From the NCBI GenBank assembly GCA_012800465.1, contig JAAZJI010000164.1, forward strand, positions 1 through 19,094: 19,094 bases of DNA, read 5' to 3'. The notes under the pieces are model-generated. The model saw nothing but the letters and a program-made list of their open reading frames with translations. It was not told the DNA's origin and ran no database searches. This DNA is from Spirochaetales bacterium. Lineage in GTDB: Bacteria > Spirochaetota > Spirochaetia > Sphaerochaetales > Sphaerochaetaceae. Below, piece by piece: positions 11,213 to 17,688 of the stretch. The position numbers and the translations under genes are program-made. Positions within the stretch are counted from its first letter, which is position 1. Every line of letters begins with the position of its first letter.

Positions 11213-11557
11213 CTATCCCCATGGCGCGAAGCCCCTTCCCTCGGCGGCCCAGGGTATCGGAACCGGATTCTTTCCGTGCTCGATGCACCTGACCGAAGGA
11301 ACCTTGGCTCGGATATGGCAGCGGTACTGGAAAAAGTTCAGATGCCGTCATATGCGCTCTTCACCCTCATCCACCACACCGGGTTTTCCGCACATCGGGC
11401 ATGGATGGGTGCCTTTCGGCTTGAATCCGATGTCGATAAGCAGTTCCTGCATTCCGGACCGCTTGTCGGGCTCAAACCGCAGATCGGTGAGGATCCATGA
11501 TTCGTTAAGGCCCAGGGCGAGGGAGAAAAGGGCGATCGTGGAAGAGTCTGTCATCAT
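11213..11557 (-). pseudogene. ISL3-family transposase, decayed N-terminal fragment
   Basis: The minus-strand frame from the ATG at 11557 gives 69 codons to a TGA at 11348-11350, then continues in the same frame for 44 more codons to a TAG at 11213-11215. Across the stop it reads GEERI-stop-RHLNFFQYRCHIRAKVPSVRC, matching the ISL3 N-terminal pattern where Trp (TGG) is expected at the stop. Zinc ligands are present as CPMC (53, 56) and CIEH (91, 94), the zf-ISL3 domain. The catalytic DDE core is missing completely. A strong GGAGG (11566-11570) lies eight bases before the start, so the native initiation site survives. It is a dead remnant, truncated beside the gyrA terminator; I could not identify its terminal inverted repeats. 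Confidence 0.8.
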
Positions 11558-11753
11558 GAGAGGTACCTCCAAGATGGGAATTGTCTCCATGATATCCGTT
11601 CAAAGGGTGGAAATCTATTTCCGGAAGAGTGTAGCGGCGAGGTTTTTCTGATGCGATTCCCTGACAATAGCGGGAGAACGGGAAACGTGAAGAGGGCATA
11701 GCTAACAGCGACATATACGTACAACAAACAGGGTCTACCTCTACACGATTCTG

Positions 11754-11769
11754 TTTCTATGCATAGAAA
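11754..11769. repeat. 16-bp perfect palindrome
   Basis: TTTCTATGCATAGAAA is exactly self-complementary. It may be an operator-like site or a remnant of a mobile-element end. No gene or promoter lies next to it that would decide. Confidence 0.6.
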
Positions 11770-11863
11770 TCGGGCTAAAAACCATCAAATCAAGCGTTTA
11801 TTTGCGGGTTTTGCCGGATCCGGAAAGATCTTGAAAGGAACCAAGCAAAATCATACGAAAGGA

Positions 11864-11884
11864 CCTCTTGAATCGATCAAGAGG
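11864..11884. repeat. 8-bp stem-loop
   Basis: CCTCTTGA and TCAAGAGG flank a five-base loop. Neither strand has a T tract after the stem, so a terminator role is not supported. Confidence 0.5.
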
Positions 11885-11921
11885 CAGAGAGATATGATGA
11901 GTCTGTGCTGAACCCAACCGA

Positions 11922-11937
11922 TGTTTCACGTGAAACG
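11922..11937. promoter_or_regulatory. parS: parS site 1
   Basis: TGTTTCACGTGAAACG matches the near-universal ParB site TGTTNCACGTGAAACA except for the last base. It lies about 740 bp before parA. Confidence 0.92.
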
Positions 11938-11990
11938 CACCCCTTTTCCGTTCGCCTCCACTACACCCCAGTGAAGATCCTCTGTACTAC

Positions 11991-12119
11991 AAAAACAAAC
12001 AAATCGGATAAACGTTACGAAATCCACAGGCGGTCGAAACCGCTTCGGGAGCCCGCTCTCTCCCCTACCCCATCCATTTGCTACAGGACCACTATATCAT
12101 GAAACAAGATGGTGTACAA
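11991..12119 (-). ncRNA. Possible small RNA or leftward transcript, speculative
   Basis: On the minus strand a weak promoter TTGTAC (12114-12119), 17 bases, TATAGT (12091-12096) would start an RNA near 12084. About 40 bases on it reaches a 5-bp stem with a UUCG loop (12030-12043), followed by a T-rich run near 11985-12000. The -35 box matches only three of six positions. No known RNA family is recognised. Confidence 0.2.
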
Positions 12120-12235
12120 CATAATTGTTTCAAAACATTTTACACAGCGTATTCACCCTGTTTTTAGGGAGTACGGAGGAAGCGAGACGGTGAGCCGGAG
12201 AAGCGCAGATATGGAATCAATCGGTTATCTGAAAA

Positions 12236-12255
12236 GATCGGCTGCATAGCCGATC
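12236..12255. repeat. Stem-loop, 8-bp perfect arms
   Basis: GATCGGCT and AGCCGATC flank the four-base loop GCAT. Outer partial complementarity (AATCA near 12217 with TGATT near 12258) could extend it. It sits directly beside parS 2; no T tract follows on either strand. Confidence 0.55.
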
Positions 12256-12266
12256 GATGATTAAGA

Positions 12267-12282
12267 TGTTTCACGTGAAACA
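12267..12282. promoter_or_regulatory. parS: parS site 2, perfect
   Basis: TGTTTCACGTGAAACA is an exact match to the ParB consensus palindrome. It is separated from parS 3 by 17 bases and abuts the T tract of the nfu terminator. Confidence 0.95.
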
Positions 12283-12283
12283 T

Positions 12284-12331
12284 AAAAAACGTCTCACGAT
12301 GTTTCACGTGAAACGTTTCTTCTTTGAGACG
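12284..12331 (-). terminator. nfu terminator whose hairpin contains a parS
   Basis: On the minus strand CGTCTCA (12325-12331) pairs with TGAGACG (12290-12296), followed at once by six T (12284-12289). This is a rho-independent layout for the nfu transcript, 14 bases past its stop. The 28 bases between the arms include parS 3, whose own palindrome can fold as an inner stem. A second small stem (CCGTA/TACGG, 12337-12350) overlaps the nfu stop. Confidence 0.65.
12300..12315. promoter_or_regulatory. parS: parS site 3
   Basis: TGTTTCACGTGAAACG, one base off the consensus, identical to parS 1. It lies inside the loop region of the nfu terminator. Confidence 0.92.
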
Positions 12332-12344
12332 ATGAGCCGTAAGC

Positions 12345-12569
12345 CTACGGTTCATTGACCACGGTGAGATGGGGATCGACGAAGTTCCGCAGGTAGCGCT
12401 CCACACCACCCTTGAGGGTCATTTGCGACATTGGACAGCCGGCGCATGCTCCGACGAGACGGACCGTCACGTTCTTACCTGCGAGGCTGACGAACTCGAT
12501 ATCTCCACCGTCATTCTGCAACGCGGGACGGATGTCCTGAATCGCCTGTCTGACTTTATCTTCCAACAT
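12345..12569 (-). CDS. NifU C-terminal-domain protein, Fe-S cluster carrier
   Basis: The 74-residue protein is a stand-alone NifU C-terminal (Nfu) domain, which holds a labile 4Fe-4S cluster between subunits and passes it to apo-proteins in the cytoplasm. It has the typical start (KVRQAIQDIRPALQNDGGDI) and the cluster-binding CxxC in GACAGCPMSQMTLKGGVE. The ATG at 12567-12569 is chosen because GGAGG (12576-12580) lies six bases upstream; the longer frame to 12644 runs through the promoter. It is transcribed divergently from parA, from the promoter at 12594-12622. It may supply clusters, but no partner gene is adjacent. Confidence 0.92.
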   Translation of the reverse strand: MLEDKVRQAIQDIRPALQNDGGDIEFVSLAGKNVTVRLVGACAGCPMSQMTLKGGVERYLRNFVDPHLTVVNEP

Positions 12570-12593
12570 GGGATACCTCCTGTGGGTAAGAGA

Positions 12594-12622
12594 AAGATAC
12601 CGTGTTGAAAGATAACGGTCAA
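12594..12622 (-). promoter_or_regulatory. Probable nfu promoter
   Basis: TTGACC (12617-12622), 17 bases, TATCTT (12594-12599) on the minus strand. Transcription would start near 12587, about 18 bases before the start codon, leaving room for the GGAGG site. Confidence 0.65.
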
Positions 12623-12626
12623 GGCG

Positions 12627-12655
12627 GTGACAGATTGGAGACATTTGAGTATAGT
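12627..12655 (+). promoter_or_regulatory. Probable parA promoter giving a leaderless mRNA
   Basis: GTGACA (12627-12632), 17 bases, TATAGT (12650-12655). The predicted start of transcription, about 7 bases on, falls at or next to the parA ATG (12663). The -35 box lies four bases from that of the divergent nfu promoter. Confidence 0.65.
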
Positions 12656-12662
12656 ATCAGCT

Positions 12663-13424
12663 ATGAAGACAAAGATCATCTTGTTTTTGAACCAGAAAGG
12701 AGGAGTCGGGAAGACCACTTCGGCGATCAACCTCGGCGCCTCACTGGCCGAGATGGGCAAGAAGACCTTGCTGATCGACATCGATTCTCAAGGGAATCTC
12801 ACCAGCGGGGTCGGCCTGGACGGCCGCAAGCCCGGAGTGTACGAAGTCCTTGCCGGCAGCGCCACGCTGGACGAGGTTATCCAGCAGACCGCCGTCAGGA
12901 ACCTCTATGCGATCGGCAGCAACATACACATGGCGGGCCTTGCGATCGAACTGGTGAATCAGGATCGACGCGAATACTTCATCCGGGACGCATTCTCGCC
13001 CCTTGAAGGAAATTGGGAGTACATCATAATCGATTGTCCTCCATCCTTGGGTCTTGTGACGATCAACGCGATGGTCTGGGCCAATGAGATCATCATTCCG
13101 ATGCAAAGCGAATACTTCGCGATGGAAGGCCTGACGCTTTTGATGCATACGATCGGAAACATCAAGAAATCCTTGAATCCGGAGCTGGAAGTGCTGGGAA
13201 TCCTTTTCACGATGTACAGCAAACGGACCCGGTTGTCCCGGGATGTCGTGGACGACATCGTCTCCTATTTCGACGACCTGGTGTTCAAGACGATGATTCC
13301 CAGGAATATCCGCCTGGCCGAGGCTCCCAGCCATGGTCTGCCGATCAATCAGTATGACAGCTCCTGCAACGGAGCGAAGGCGTATCGGGCTTTGGCGAAG
13401 GAGGTCATGAAACGTGGAAAGTAA
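12663..13424 (+). CDS. parA: Chromosome partitioning ATPase ParA (Soj)
   Basis: ParA is a Walker-type ATPase that binds DNA non-specifically as an ATP dimer and, with ParB-parS, moves or regulates newly replicated origins. The 253-residue protein starts MKTKIILFLNQKGGVGKTTS with the deviant Walker A KGGVGKTT (12-19), including the signature Lys. It continues with LIDIDSQGN (Walker A'), IIIDCPPSLG (Walker B) and a C-terminal SHGLPINQYD. The length is typical of chromosomal Soj proteins without an N-terminal helix-turn-helix. The ATG at 12663 is chosen from the family start; an in-frame GTG at 12627 is the -35 box itself. No Shine-Dalgarno sequence precedes the ATG. parB overlaps its end by 11 bp. 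Confidence 0.96.
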   Translation: MKTKIILFLNQKGGVGKTTSAINLGASLAEMGKKTLLIDIDSQGNLTSGVGLDGRKPGVYEVLAGSATLDEVIQQTAVRNLYAIGSNIHMAGLAIELVNQDRREYFIRDAFSPLEGNWEYIIIDCPPSLGLVTINAMVWANEIIIPMQSEYFAMEGLTLLMHTIGNIKKSLNPELEVLGILFTMYSKRTRLSRDVVDDIVSYFDDLVFKTMIPRNIRLAEAPSHGLPINQYDSSCNGAKAYRALAKEVMKRGK

Positions 13425-14343
13425 ACGAAAAATCGGATTGGGCAAGGGCATCGGCTCCCTGATGCAGGATTTCTCCTATGATTCGGTGCTGGACAACGCC
13501 CTGAGCTCAAGCAAGAAGGAAGAGAAGGGCGACCGGGTGTTGGAAGTGGATCTTGATGCGGTCCGGCCAAACCCCAACCAGCCGCGGAAGGAGTTTGATG
13601 GCGCTTCCCTGGAAGAGCTTGCCCAATCGATCCGAAGGGAAGGGGTGCTCCAGCCGATCCTGGTCGAGGAGATCGGGCCGGACCGGTATTCGATCGTCGC
13701 CGGCGAGCGTCGGTACCGGGCATCGAAGATCGCCGGTCTGAAGACCATTCCCGTGCTGGTGAAGGACGTGACGCAGATGCAGAGGCTTGAGATCTCCCTG
13801 ATCGAGAACATCCAGAGGGAATCCCTCAATCCGATCGAGGAGGCGCAGGCGTACGCCTATCTGATCCAGGAAGCCGGCATCACCCAGGAGGAGCTTGCCC
13901 GGAGGGTCGGCAAGAACCGGTCGACGATCAGCAACAGCATCCGGTTGCTTCAGCTCAGTCCGGTGATGCAGGATGAGCTCCTGAAGGGCAGGTTCACAGC
14001 CGGCCACGCCCGGGCGATCCTCTCGGTCGTGAACCCCGCCGATCGGGAGATTCTCTATAAAACCCTGCTAGAGCGGGATTTATCGGTTCGGGCCACTGAA
14101 GAGATGGCCTCCCGTTTCAACCAGGGTAGGCGAGTGGCGCATCAGAAGAAGAAGCGCGTCAGGAAGGAAGAGGAGAAGAGCCTGGAGATCCTTGCCGCCG
14201 AGGAAAGCTTTCTGATGGCCCTCGGCACCCAGGTCGAAATCAAGGGCACGATCAAAAAAGGCCGGATCGAGATTCCGTTTTCCAGTACGGAAGAGCTGGA
14301 GCGGATCTATCAGATACTCGTTCCGGATGAGCATCTGTTTTAA
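13414..14343 (+). CDS. parB: Chromosome partitioning protein ParB (Spo0J)
   Basis: ParB is a CTP-dependent clamp that loads at parS, slides along DNA, recruits SMC and stimulates ParA. The 309-residue product has an N-terminal ParA-stimulating peptide ([10 protein letters not shown]), the CTP-binding boxes with GERRYRA (97-103) and [14 protein letters not shown] (131-144), a helix-turn-helix (about 157-181, [20 protein letters not shown]) that reads parS, and a C-terminal dimer domain. It starts with GTG at 13414, nine bases after a strong AAGGAGG (13398-13404), inside the end of parA. Three parS sites lie within 1.5 kb upstream. Confidence 0.97.
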   Translation: MESKRKIGLGKGIGSLMQDFSYDSVLDNALSSSKKEEKGDRVLEVDLDAVRPNPNQPRKEFDGASLEELAQSIRREGVLQPILVEEIGPDRYSIVAGERRYRASKIAGLKTIPVLVKDVTQMQRLEISLIENIQRESLNPIEEAQAYAYLIQEAGITQEELARRVGKNRSTISNSIRLLQLSPVMQDELLKGRFTAGHARAILSVVNPADREILYKTLLERDLSVRATEEMASRFNQGRRVAHQKKKRVRKEEEKSLEILAAEESFLMALGTQVEIKGTIKKGRIEIPFSSTEELERIYQILVPDEHLF

Positions 14344-14354
14344 GGAAGGTTTTC

Positions 14355-15296
14355 ATGGATATGAACACCCTGAAGGACGGCCTCTATGCCGTCATGCATA
14401 CGAGCAAGGGCGATATTCTGCTCGCCCTTGAATATAAGAAGACCCCGATGACCGTCGCGAACTTCGTCGGTCTCGCCGAAGGTGCCCTGAACAAGGACAA
14501 GCCCTTCTATGACGGATTGAAGTTCCACCGGGTGATCGCGAACTTCATGATCCAGGGCGGATGTCCGCTCGGAACGGGAACCGGTGGTCCGGGGTACAAG
14601 TTCGGTGATGAATTCGACCCATCCCTGAAGCACGACCGGGCGGGAATCCTCTCGATGGCGAACAGCGGACCCGGAACGAACGGAAGCCAGTTCTTCATCA
14701 CCCATGTGGAGACACCTTGGCTCGATGGCAAGCACTCGGTCTTCGGTCACGTCGTCGAGGGACAGAAGGTCGTCGATTCGATCGCCCAGGGAGATACGAT
14801 CGGGAAGGTTGAAATCGTTCGGGTCGGCAGTGATGCGGAAGCTTTTCAGGTTACAAGGCAATCCTTCATGGCATATGTAGTTGAAGCGGAGAACAAACAA
14901 AAAAAAGCGGCCGAAGAGGCTCGAACGAAGGTGGAGACCGAGCTGAAGAACCGCTATCCTGAAGCGATTTCCACGAAAACGGGCCTGAGGTATGTAGTGA
15001 AGAAGAAAGGGGACGGGAAGCGCTTTCCGAAGATGGGCACCCGGGTGAAGGTCCATTACCAGGGTTCCCTGCCGGACGGTCGGATCTTCGATTCCTCGCT
15101 CCGGCGGGGCGAGCCGACGGAGTTCCGGGTCGGGGAGGTGATCGAGGGGTGGAACGAGGCGCTCGTGACGATGAGCCCGGGCGAAGAGCGAACCCTGATC
15201 ATCCCGCCGGAGCTCGGCTACGGGGAGATGGGGTATCCGGGGATCATTCCTCCGAACTCCTACCTGGTCTTCGACGTCCACCTTCTCTCCTTCTGA
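14355..15296 (+). CDS. Cyclophilin-FKBP fusion peptidyl-prolyl isomerase
   Basis: One 313-residue protein carries two unrelated prolyl isomerase domains. Residues about 10-160 are a cyclophilin with [13 protein letters not shown] (Arg59, Phe64, Gln67), GSQFFIT (110-116) and Trp122 at the position of the cyclosporin-contacting Trp121 of human cyclophilin A. A charged, probably helical linker (about 175-200, [20 protein letters not shown]) follows. Residues about 208-313 are an FKBP with [25 protein letters not shown] and [19 protein letters not shown]; the pocket residues Tyr, Phe, Asp and Trp266 are kept. No signal peptide is seen, so it is cytoplasmic and probably acts as a folding helper or chaperone. 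The ATG has GGAAGG five bases upstream. It lies 11 bp after parB and 11 bp before radA. Such dual-family immunophilins are known from Treponema. Confidence 0.95.
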   Translation: MDMNTLKDGLYAVMHTSKGDILLALEYKKTPMTVANFVGLAEGALNKDKPFYDGLKFHRVIANFMIQGGCPLGTGTGGPGYKFGDEFDPSLKHDRAGILSMANSGPGTNGSQFFITHVETPWLDGKHSVFGHVVEGQKVVDSIAQGDTIGKVEIVRVGSDAEAFQVTRQSFMAYVVEAENKQKKAAEEARTKVETELKNRYPEAISTKTGLRYVVKKKGDGKRFPKMGTRVKVHYQGSLPDGRIFDSSLRRGEPTEFRVGEVIEGWNEALVTMSPGEERTLIIPPELGYGEMGYPGIIPPNSYLVFDVHLLSF

Positions 15297-15307
15297 AGGA
15301 GGCCATC

Positions 15308-16675
15308 TTGGCGAAACGAAGCGGTGAAGTGCAATTCGTGTGCTCGACCTGCGGCAGGATCGAGGCGAAGTGGCTCGGGCGTTGCCCCGATTGCGGCTCG
15401 TGGAACAGTTTTGAAGAGGAGCTCGTCATCGCCCCCACGAAGGGGGCACGACCGCTCAGCACGGATGAAGAACCGGTCAGCCTGGAGGATGTCGTAGTCG
15501 ATCCCCAATTCCGCTACTCCAGCGGAATCAGCGAATTGGATCGGGTTCTCGGCGGGGGAGTGATGAAAGGCTCCTCGGTGCTGATCGGCGGGGAGCCGGG
15601 GATCGGCAAATCCACGCTGATGCTCCAGCTCCTGCAAAGCGCCCGGAAAATCTCCAAGGTGCTCTATGTGAGCGGAGAGGAATCACCCTCGCAGGTGAAG
15701 ATGCGGGCCCAGCGCCTCGGCTTGCACCTGAGCAAGATCAATATCTTCTGTGATACCCGGCTGGAAGTATTGGAAAAGGTGCTACCAAGTTCAAAAGCCA
15801 CACTGGTGGTGATAGATTCGCTCCAAACGCTCAGTAGCGAAACCCTGCCGTCACCGGCGGGATCGGTGAACCAGATCAGACACTGCTCCAACGCGCTGGT
15901 CAGTTTGGCGAAGCGGCTGGGGATCAGCCTCTTCCTCGTCGCCCACGTCACCAAGGAGGGGACGATCGCCGGGCCCAAGGTCATCGAACACCTCGTCGAC
16001 ACGGTCCTGTATTTCGATCAGCTGCCCTCGGGGATCCGGCTCATCCGGGCGGCGAAAAACCGGTTTGGAAGCGTCGATGAGATCGGGCTCTTCTCGATGG
16101 ATGAGAAAGGTCTCCATCCGGTGGCCAATCCCGCTTCCTTCTTCCTCTCCGACCGGGCGGACGGGCCCCTGCCTCCGGGGGTCGCCTACACTGCGGTGGC
16201 GGAGGGGACCCGATCCTTCCTGGTGGAGGTCCAGGCTCTCACGATCCCCGCTAAAAGCGGATTCAGCAGGATCTACTCCGACCGGATCGACAACGCCCGG
16301 GTCACCCGGGTCGCGGCGGTGCTGGAACGGCACGCCGGCCTTCGCTTCAACGATCAGGACATCTATGTGAACGTCGGCGGAGGGATGAAGGTCGGGGAGG
16401 TCGCCGTTGAACTGGCTCTCGCCCTCGCCCTGTACTCGGCGCTGACCCGGACGAGCCTGCCGAAGGATCTGGTGAGCTTCGGCGAGCTGAGTCTCTCCGG
16501 GGAGATCCGTCCGGTCGGGTTCATGCAGCGGCGGGAGAAGACGGCGAAAGAGCTCGGATTTGCCCGGTCCCTGGTTCGTAAGGCATCCAAACAATCTTCT
16601 CTGATCCAGCATGAAGTCCGAACGATCCGGGAAGCCCTCGATGCGGTTAGGGGAATGCATAGCCATGATAATTAG
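15308..16675 (+). CDS. radA: DNA repair protein RadA (Sms)
   Basis: RadA is a RecA-related hexameric helicase that promotes branch migration in recombination. The 455-residue protein has the family length. Order: zinc finger C12-x2-C15-x10-C26-x2-C29, Walker A GEPGIGKS (95-102), the RadA-specific KNRFG (250-254), then a Lon-like C-terminal domain. The start is TTG at 15308: it places the zinc finger at the usual distance, and AAGGAGG (15296-15302) lies five bases before it, overlapping the stop of the upstream isomerase gene. No ATG is available near this point. It ends the parA-parB-PPIase-radA unit. Confidence 0.96.
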   Translation: MAKRSGEVQFVCSTCGRIEAKWLGRCPDCGSWNSFEEELVIAPTKGARPLSTDEEPVSLEDVVVDPQFRYSSGISELDRVLGGGVMKGSSVLIGGEPGIGKSTLMLQLLQSARKISKVLYVSGEESPSQVKMRAQRLGLHLSKINIFCDTRLEVLEKVLPSSKATLVVIDSLQTLSSETLPSPAGSVNQIRHCSNALVSLAKRLGISLFLVAHVTKEGTIAGPKVIEHLVDTVLYFDQLPSGIRLIRAAKNRFGSVDEIGLFSMDEKGLHPVANPASFFLSDRADGPLPPGVAYTAVAEGTRSFLVEVQALTIPAKSGFSRIYSDRIDNARVTRVAAVLERHAGLRFNDQDIYVNVGGGMKVGEVAVELALALALYSALTRTSLPKDLVSFGELSLSGEIRPVGFMQRREKTAKELGFARSLVRKASKQSSLIQHEVRTIREALDAVRGMHSHDN

Positions 16676-16785
16676 CGCTCCTAACTATATTAAATAGTTA
16701 CATCTAAAGATGTTATAATCCGGAATATATGGATGAACAGATCGAGTATCCTGTTAGTTATTATCCCTAACTAAAGTGTTTGTTC
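16676..16785. other. Convergent intergenic space with two TAACTA-type stem-loops
   Basis: Stem-loop A is TAACTAT/ATAGTTA with a five-base loop (16682-16700); stem-loop B is TTAGTTA/TAACTAA with a seven-base loop (16754-16774). A small CATCT/AGATG stem (16701-16712) lies next to A. These probably end transcripts of radA (plus) and of the acyltransferase gene (minus), but neither has a strong T tract and the stems are AT-rich. Between them sits TGTTATAAT (16711-16719) and a 13-codon open frame from an ATG at 16729 to a TAA at 16768-16770. Confidence 0.5.
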
Positions 16786-17670
16786 CTAGAGCTGGGGAAG
16801 CGAGGAATCGATCTTCGGATCGAAGACGAGCAGGGGATCCTTGCGCAGCTCGTAGCAGTATTGGCGCAATTTGTCGGCGAAGAGCCGGTCGCTCATCTTC
16901 GCTTCGTCGATCATCTCCGGGGTGATCGTGGAGCCGACGACCATCCGGAGGGTCTTTCCTTTCAGCTTGAACATCTCGTCGACCAGGAAGATCGACTCGA
17001 TCGAAAGCTTGATCCGTAGCAGCTTCCGCAGCCGGGTCCAGCGATGGACCTTCCTGCTCAGCTCGCCGTCGGTGTAGATGACGAGGATCGGCATCCGGTT
17101 CTTCCGGGCGATCCGGACGAACGAAGGTTGCCATCCGTAGTCGAAGACCTCGCCGTTGGATAGAACCCGCGAGCAGTATCCGGCCGGGTAGAAGATCAGG
17201 CTGTTGCGGTTGTTCGACGCTTCCAGAAGGGTCCGCACTTCCTTCTTGTTGAAGACGCACGCCGTCTCGATCGGCTTGATGAACTTCAGGAAGGATTGAG
17301 CCACCAGTTTGGCATCCGGAAAGAGCCGATGGACGATGGAGAACAGAACGATCGCTTCCGGTCCTCCATAGGGGTGGTTGGATGCGAAGACCGCCCGTTC
17401 CCCTTCAAGGGCGTGCAGGGCTTCCATCCCCCGGCCTTCCATGACGATCTGCAGGTCGAGATACGAGACCACCGCGTCGAGAAAGGTCCGGGTGTCATCA
17501 TCGTGATGGGCTTCGAGGAACTCGTTGACCTCCTTGATGTGGAGCAGCCGTTCCAGTCTTCGGTACATGAAGCGGGGAATGATCTTCGCAAGCGTGGGAT
17601 TGACCCTCTTCGCGAGGGAAGGAAGGTCGATCGGCACATAGGGTGTCGGGCTCATGTCCATGGCGTGCAT
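16786..17670 (-). CDS. PlsC/OlsB-like acyltransferase
   Basis: The 294-residue protein resembles glycerolipid acyltransferases of the PlsC fold, in the subgroup with OlsB-like and so-called hemolysin proteins. The catalytic motif is ASNHPYGGPEA (His99), where this subgroup usually has NHPLGGLD, so Glu105 replaces Asp. The substrate-contact motif FYPAGYCSR (160-168) is intact. The N-terminus is basic and amphipathic, with no clear membrane helix. The substrate (lysophospholipid, amino acid or other) cannot be told. Three in-frame ATGs exist (17670, 17661, 17655); 17670 is used, with only a weak GTGG element ahead. It follows the M20 peptidase gene by 17 bases and is probably cotranscribed with it. 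Confidence 0.8.
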   Translation of the reverse strand: MHAMDMSPTPYVPIDLPSLAKRVNPTLAKIIPRFMYRRLERLLHIKEVNEFLEAHHDDDTRTFLDAVVSYLDLQIVMEGRGMEALHALEGERAVFASNHPYGGPEAIVLFSIVHRLFPDAKLVAQSFLKFIKPIETACVFNKKEVRTLLEASNNRNSLIFYPAGYCSRVLSNGEVFDYGWQPSFVRIARKNRMPILVIYTDGELSRKVHRWTRLRKLLRIKLSIESIFLVDEMFKLKGKTLRMVVGSTITPEMIDEAKMSDRLFADKLRQYCYELRKDPLLVFDPKIDSSLPQL

Positions 17671-17688
17671 TCTACCACATTCTTGATG

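Larger units (their letters stand above)
11558..12266. other. Gene-free, AT-richer intergenic region
   Basis: About 700 bp without a credible gene between the transposase remnant and the parS pair. It holds the first parS (11922-11937), a 16-bp perfect palindrome (11754-11769), an AT-rich interrupted repeat (AAAACC near 11776 with GGTTTT near 11811), stem-loops at 11864-11884, 12030-12043 (GCGGT/ACCGC with a TTCG loop on the minus strand) and 12236-12255, and a weak minus-strand promoter (12091-12119). Short open frames here, such as 11905-12102 (+), lack ribosome sites and run through parS, so I do not call them genes. Part may be the left-over flank of the mobile element. Confidence 0.6.

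Noticed and set aside
11348..11350. TGA read as Trp (genetic code change) to rescue the ISL3 fragment
   Set aside because: TGA ends dnaA, recF coupling frames, gyrB and the isomerase gene here, so it is a normal stop; the fragment also lacks its catalytic core.
12030..12043. T-arm-like sequence (GGTTTCGACC on the minus strand) suggesting a tRNA or tmRNA
   Set aside because: No acceptor, D or anticodon arms can be folded around it; it is a simple 5-bp stem with a UUCG loop.
11905..12102. 65-codon plus-strand frame in the gene-free region
   Set aside because: It runs through parS 1, has no ribosome site and shows no domain.
12125..12136. parS-like TGTTTCAAAACA
   Set aside because: Lacks the central CACGTG core needed by ParB.
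14340..15281. 313-codon minus-strand frame
   Set aside because: It is the shadow of the cyclophilin-FKBP gene, whose motifs are certain.
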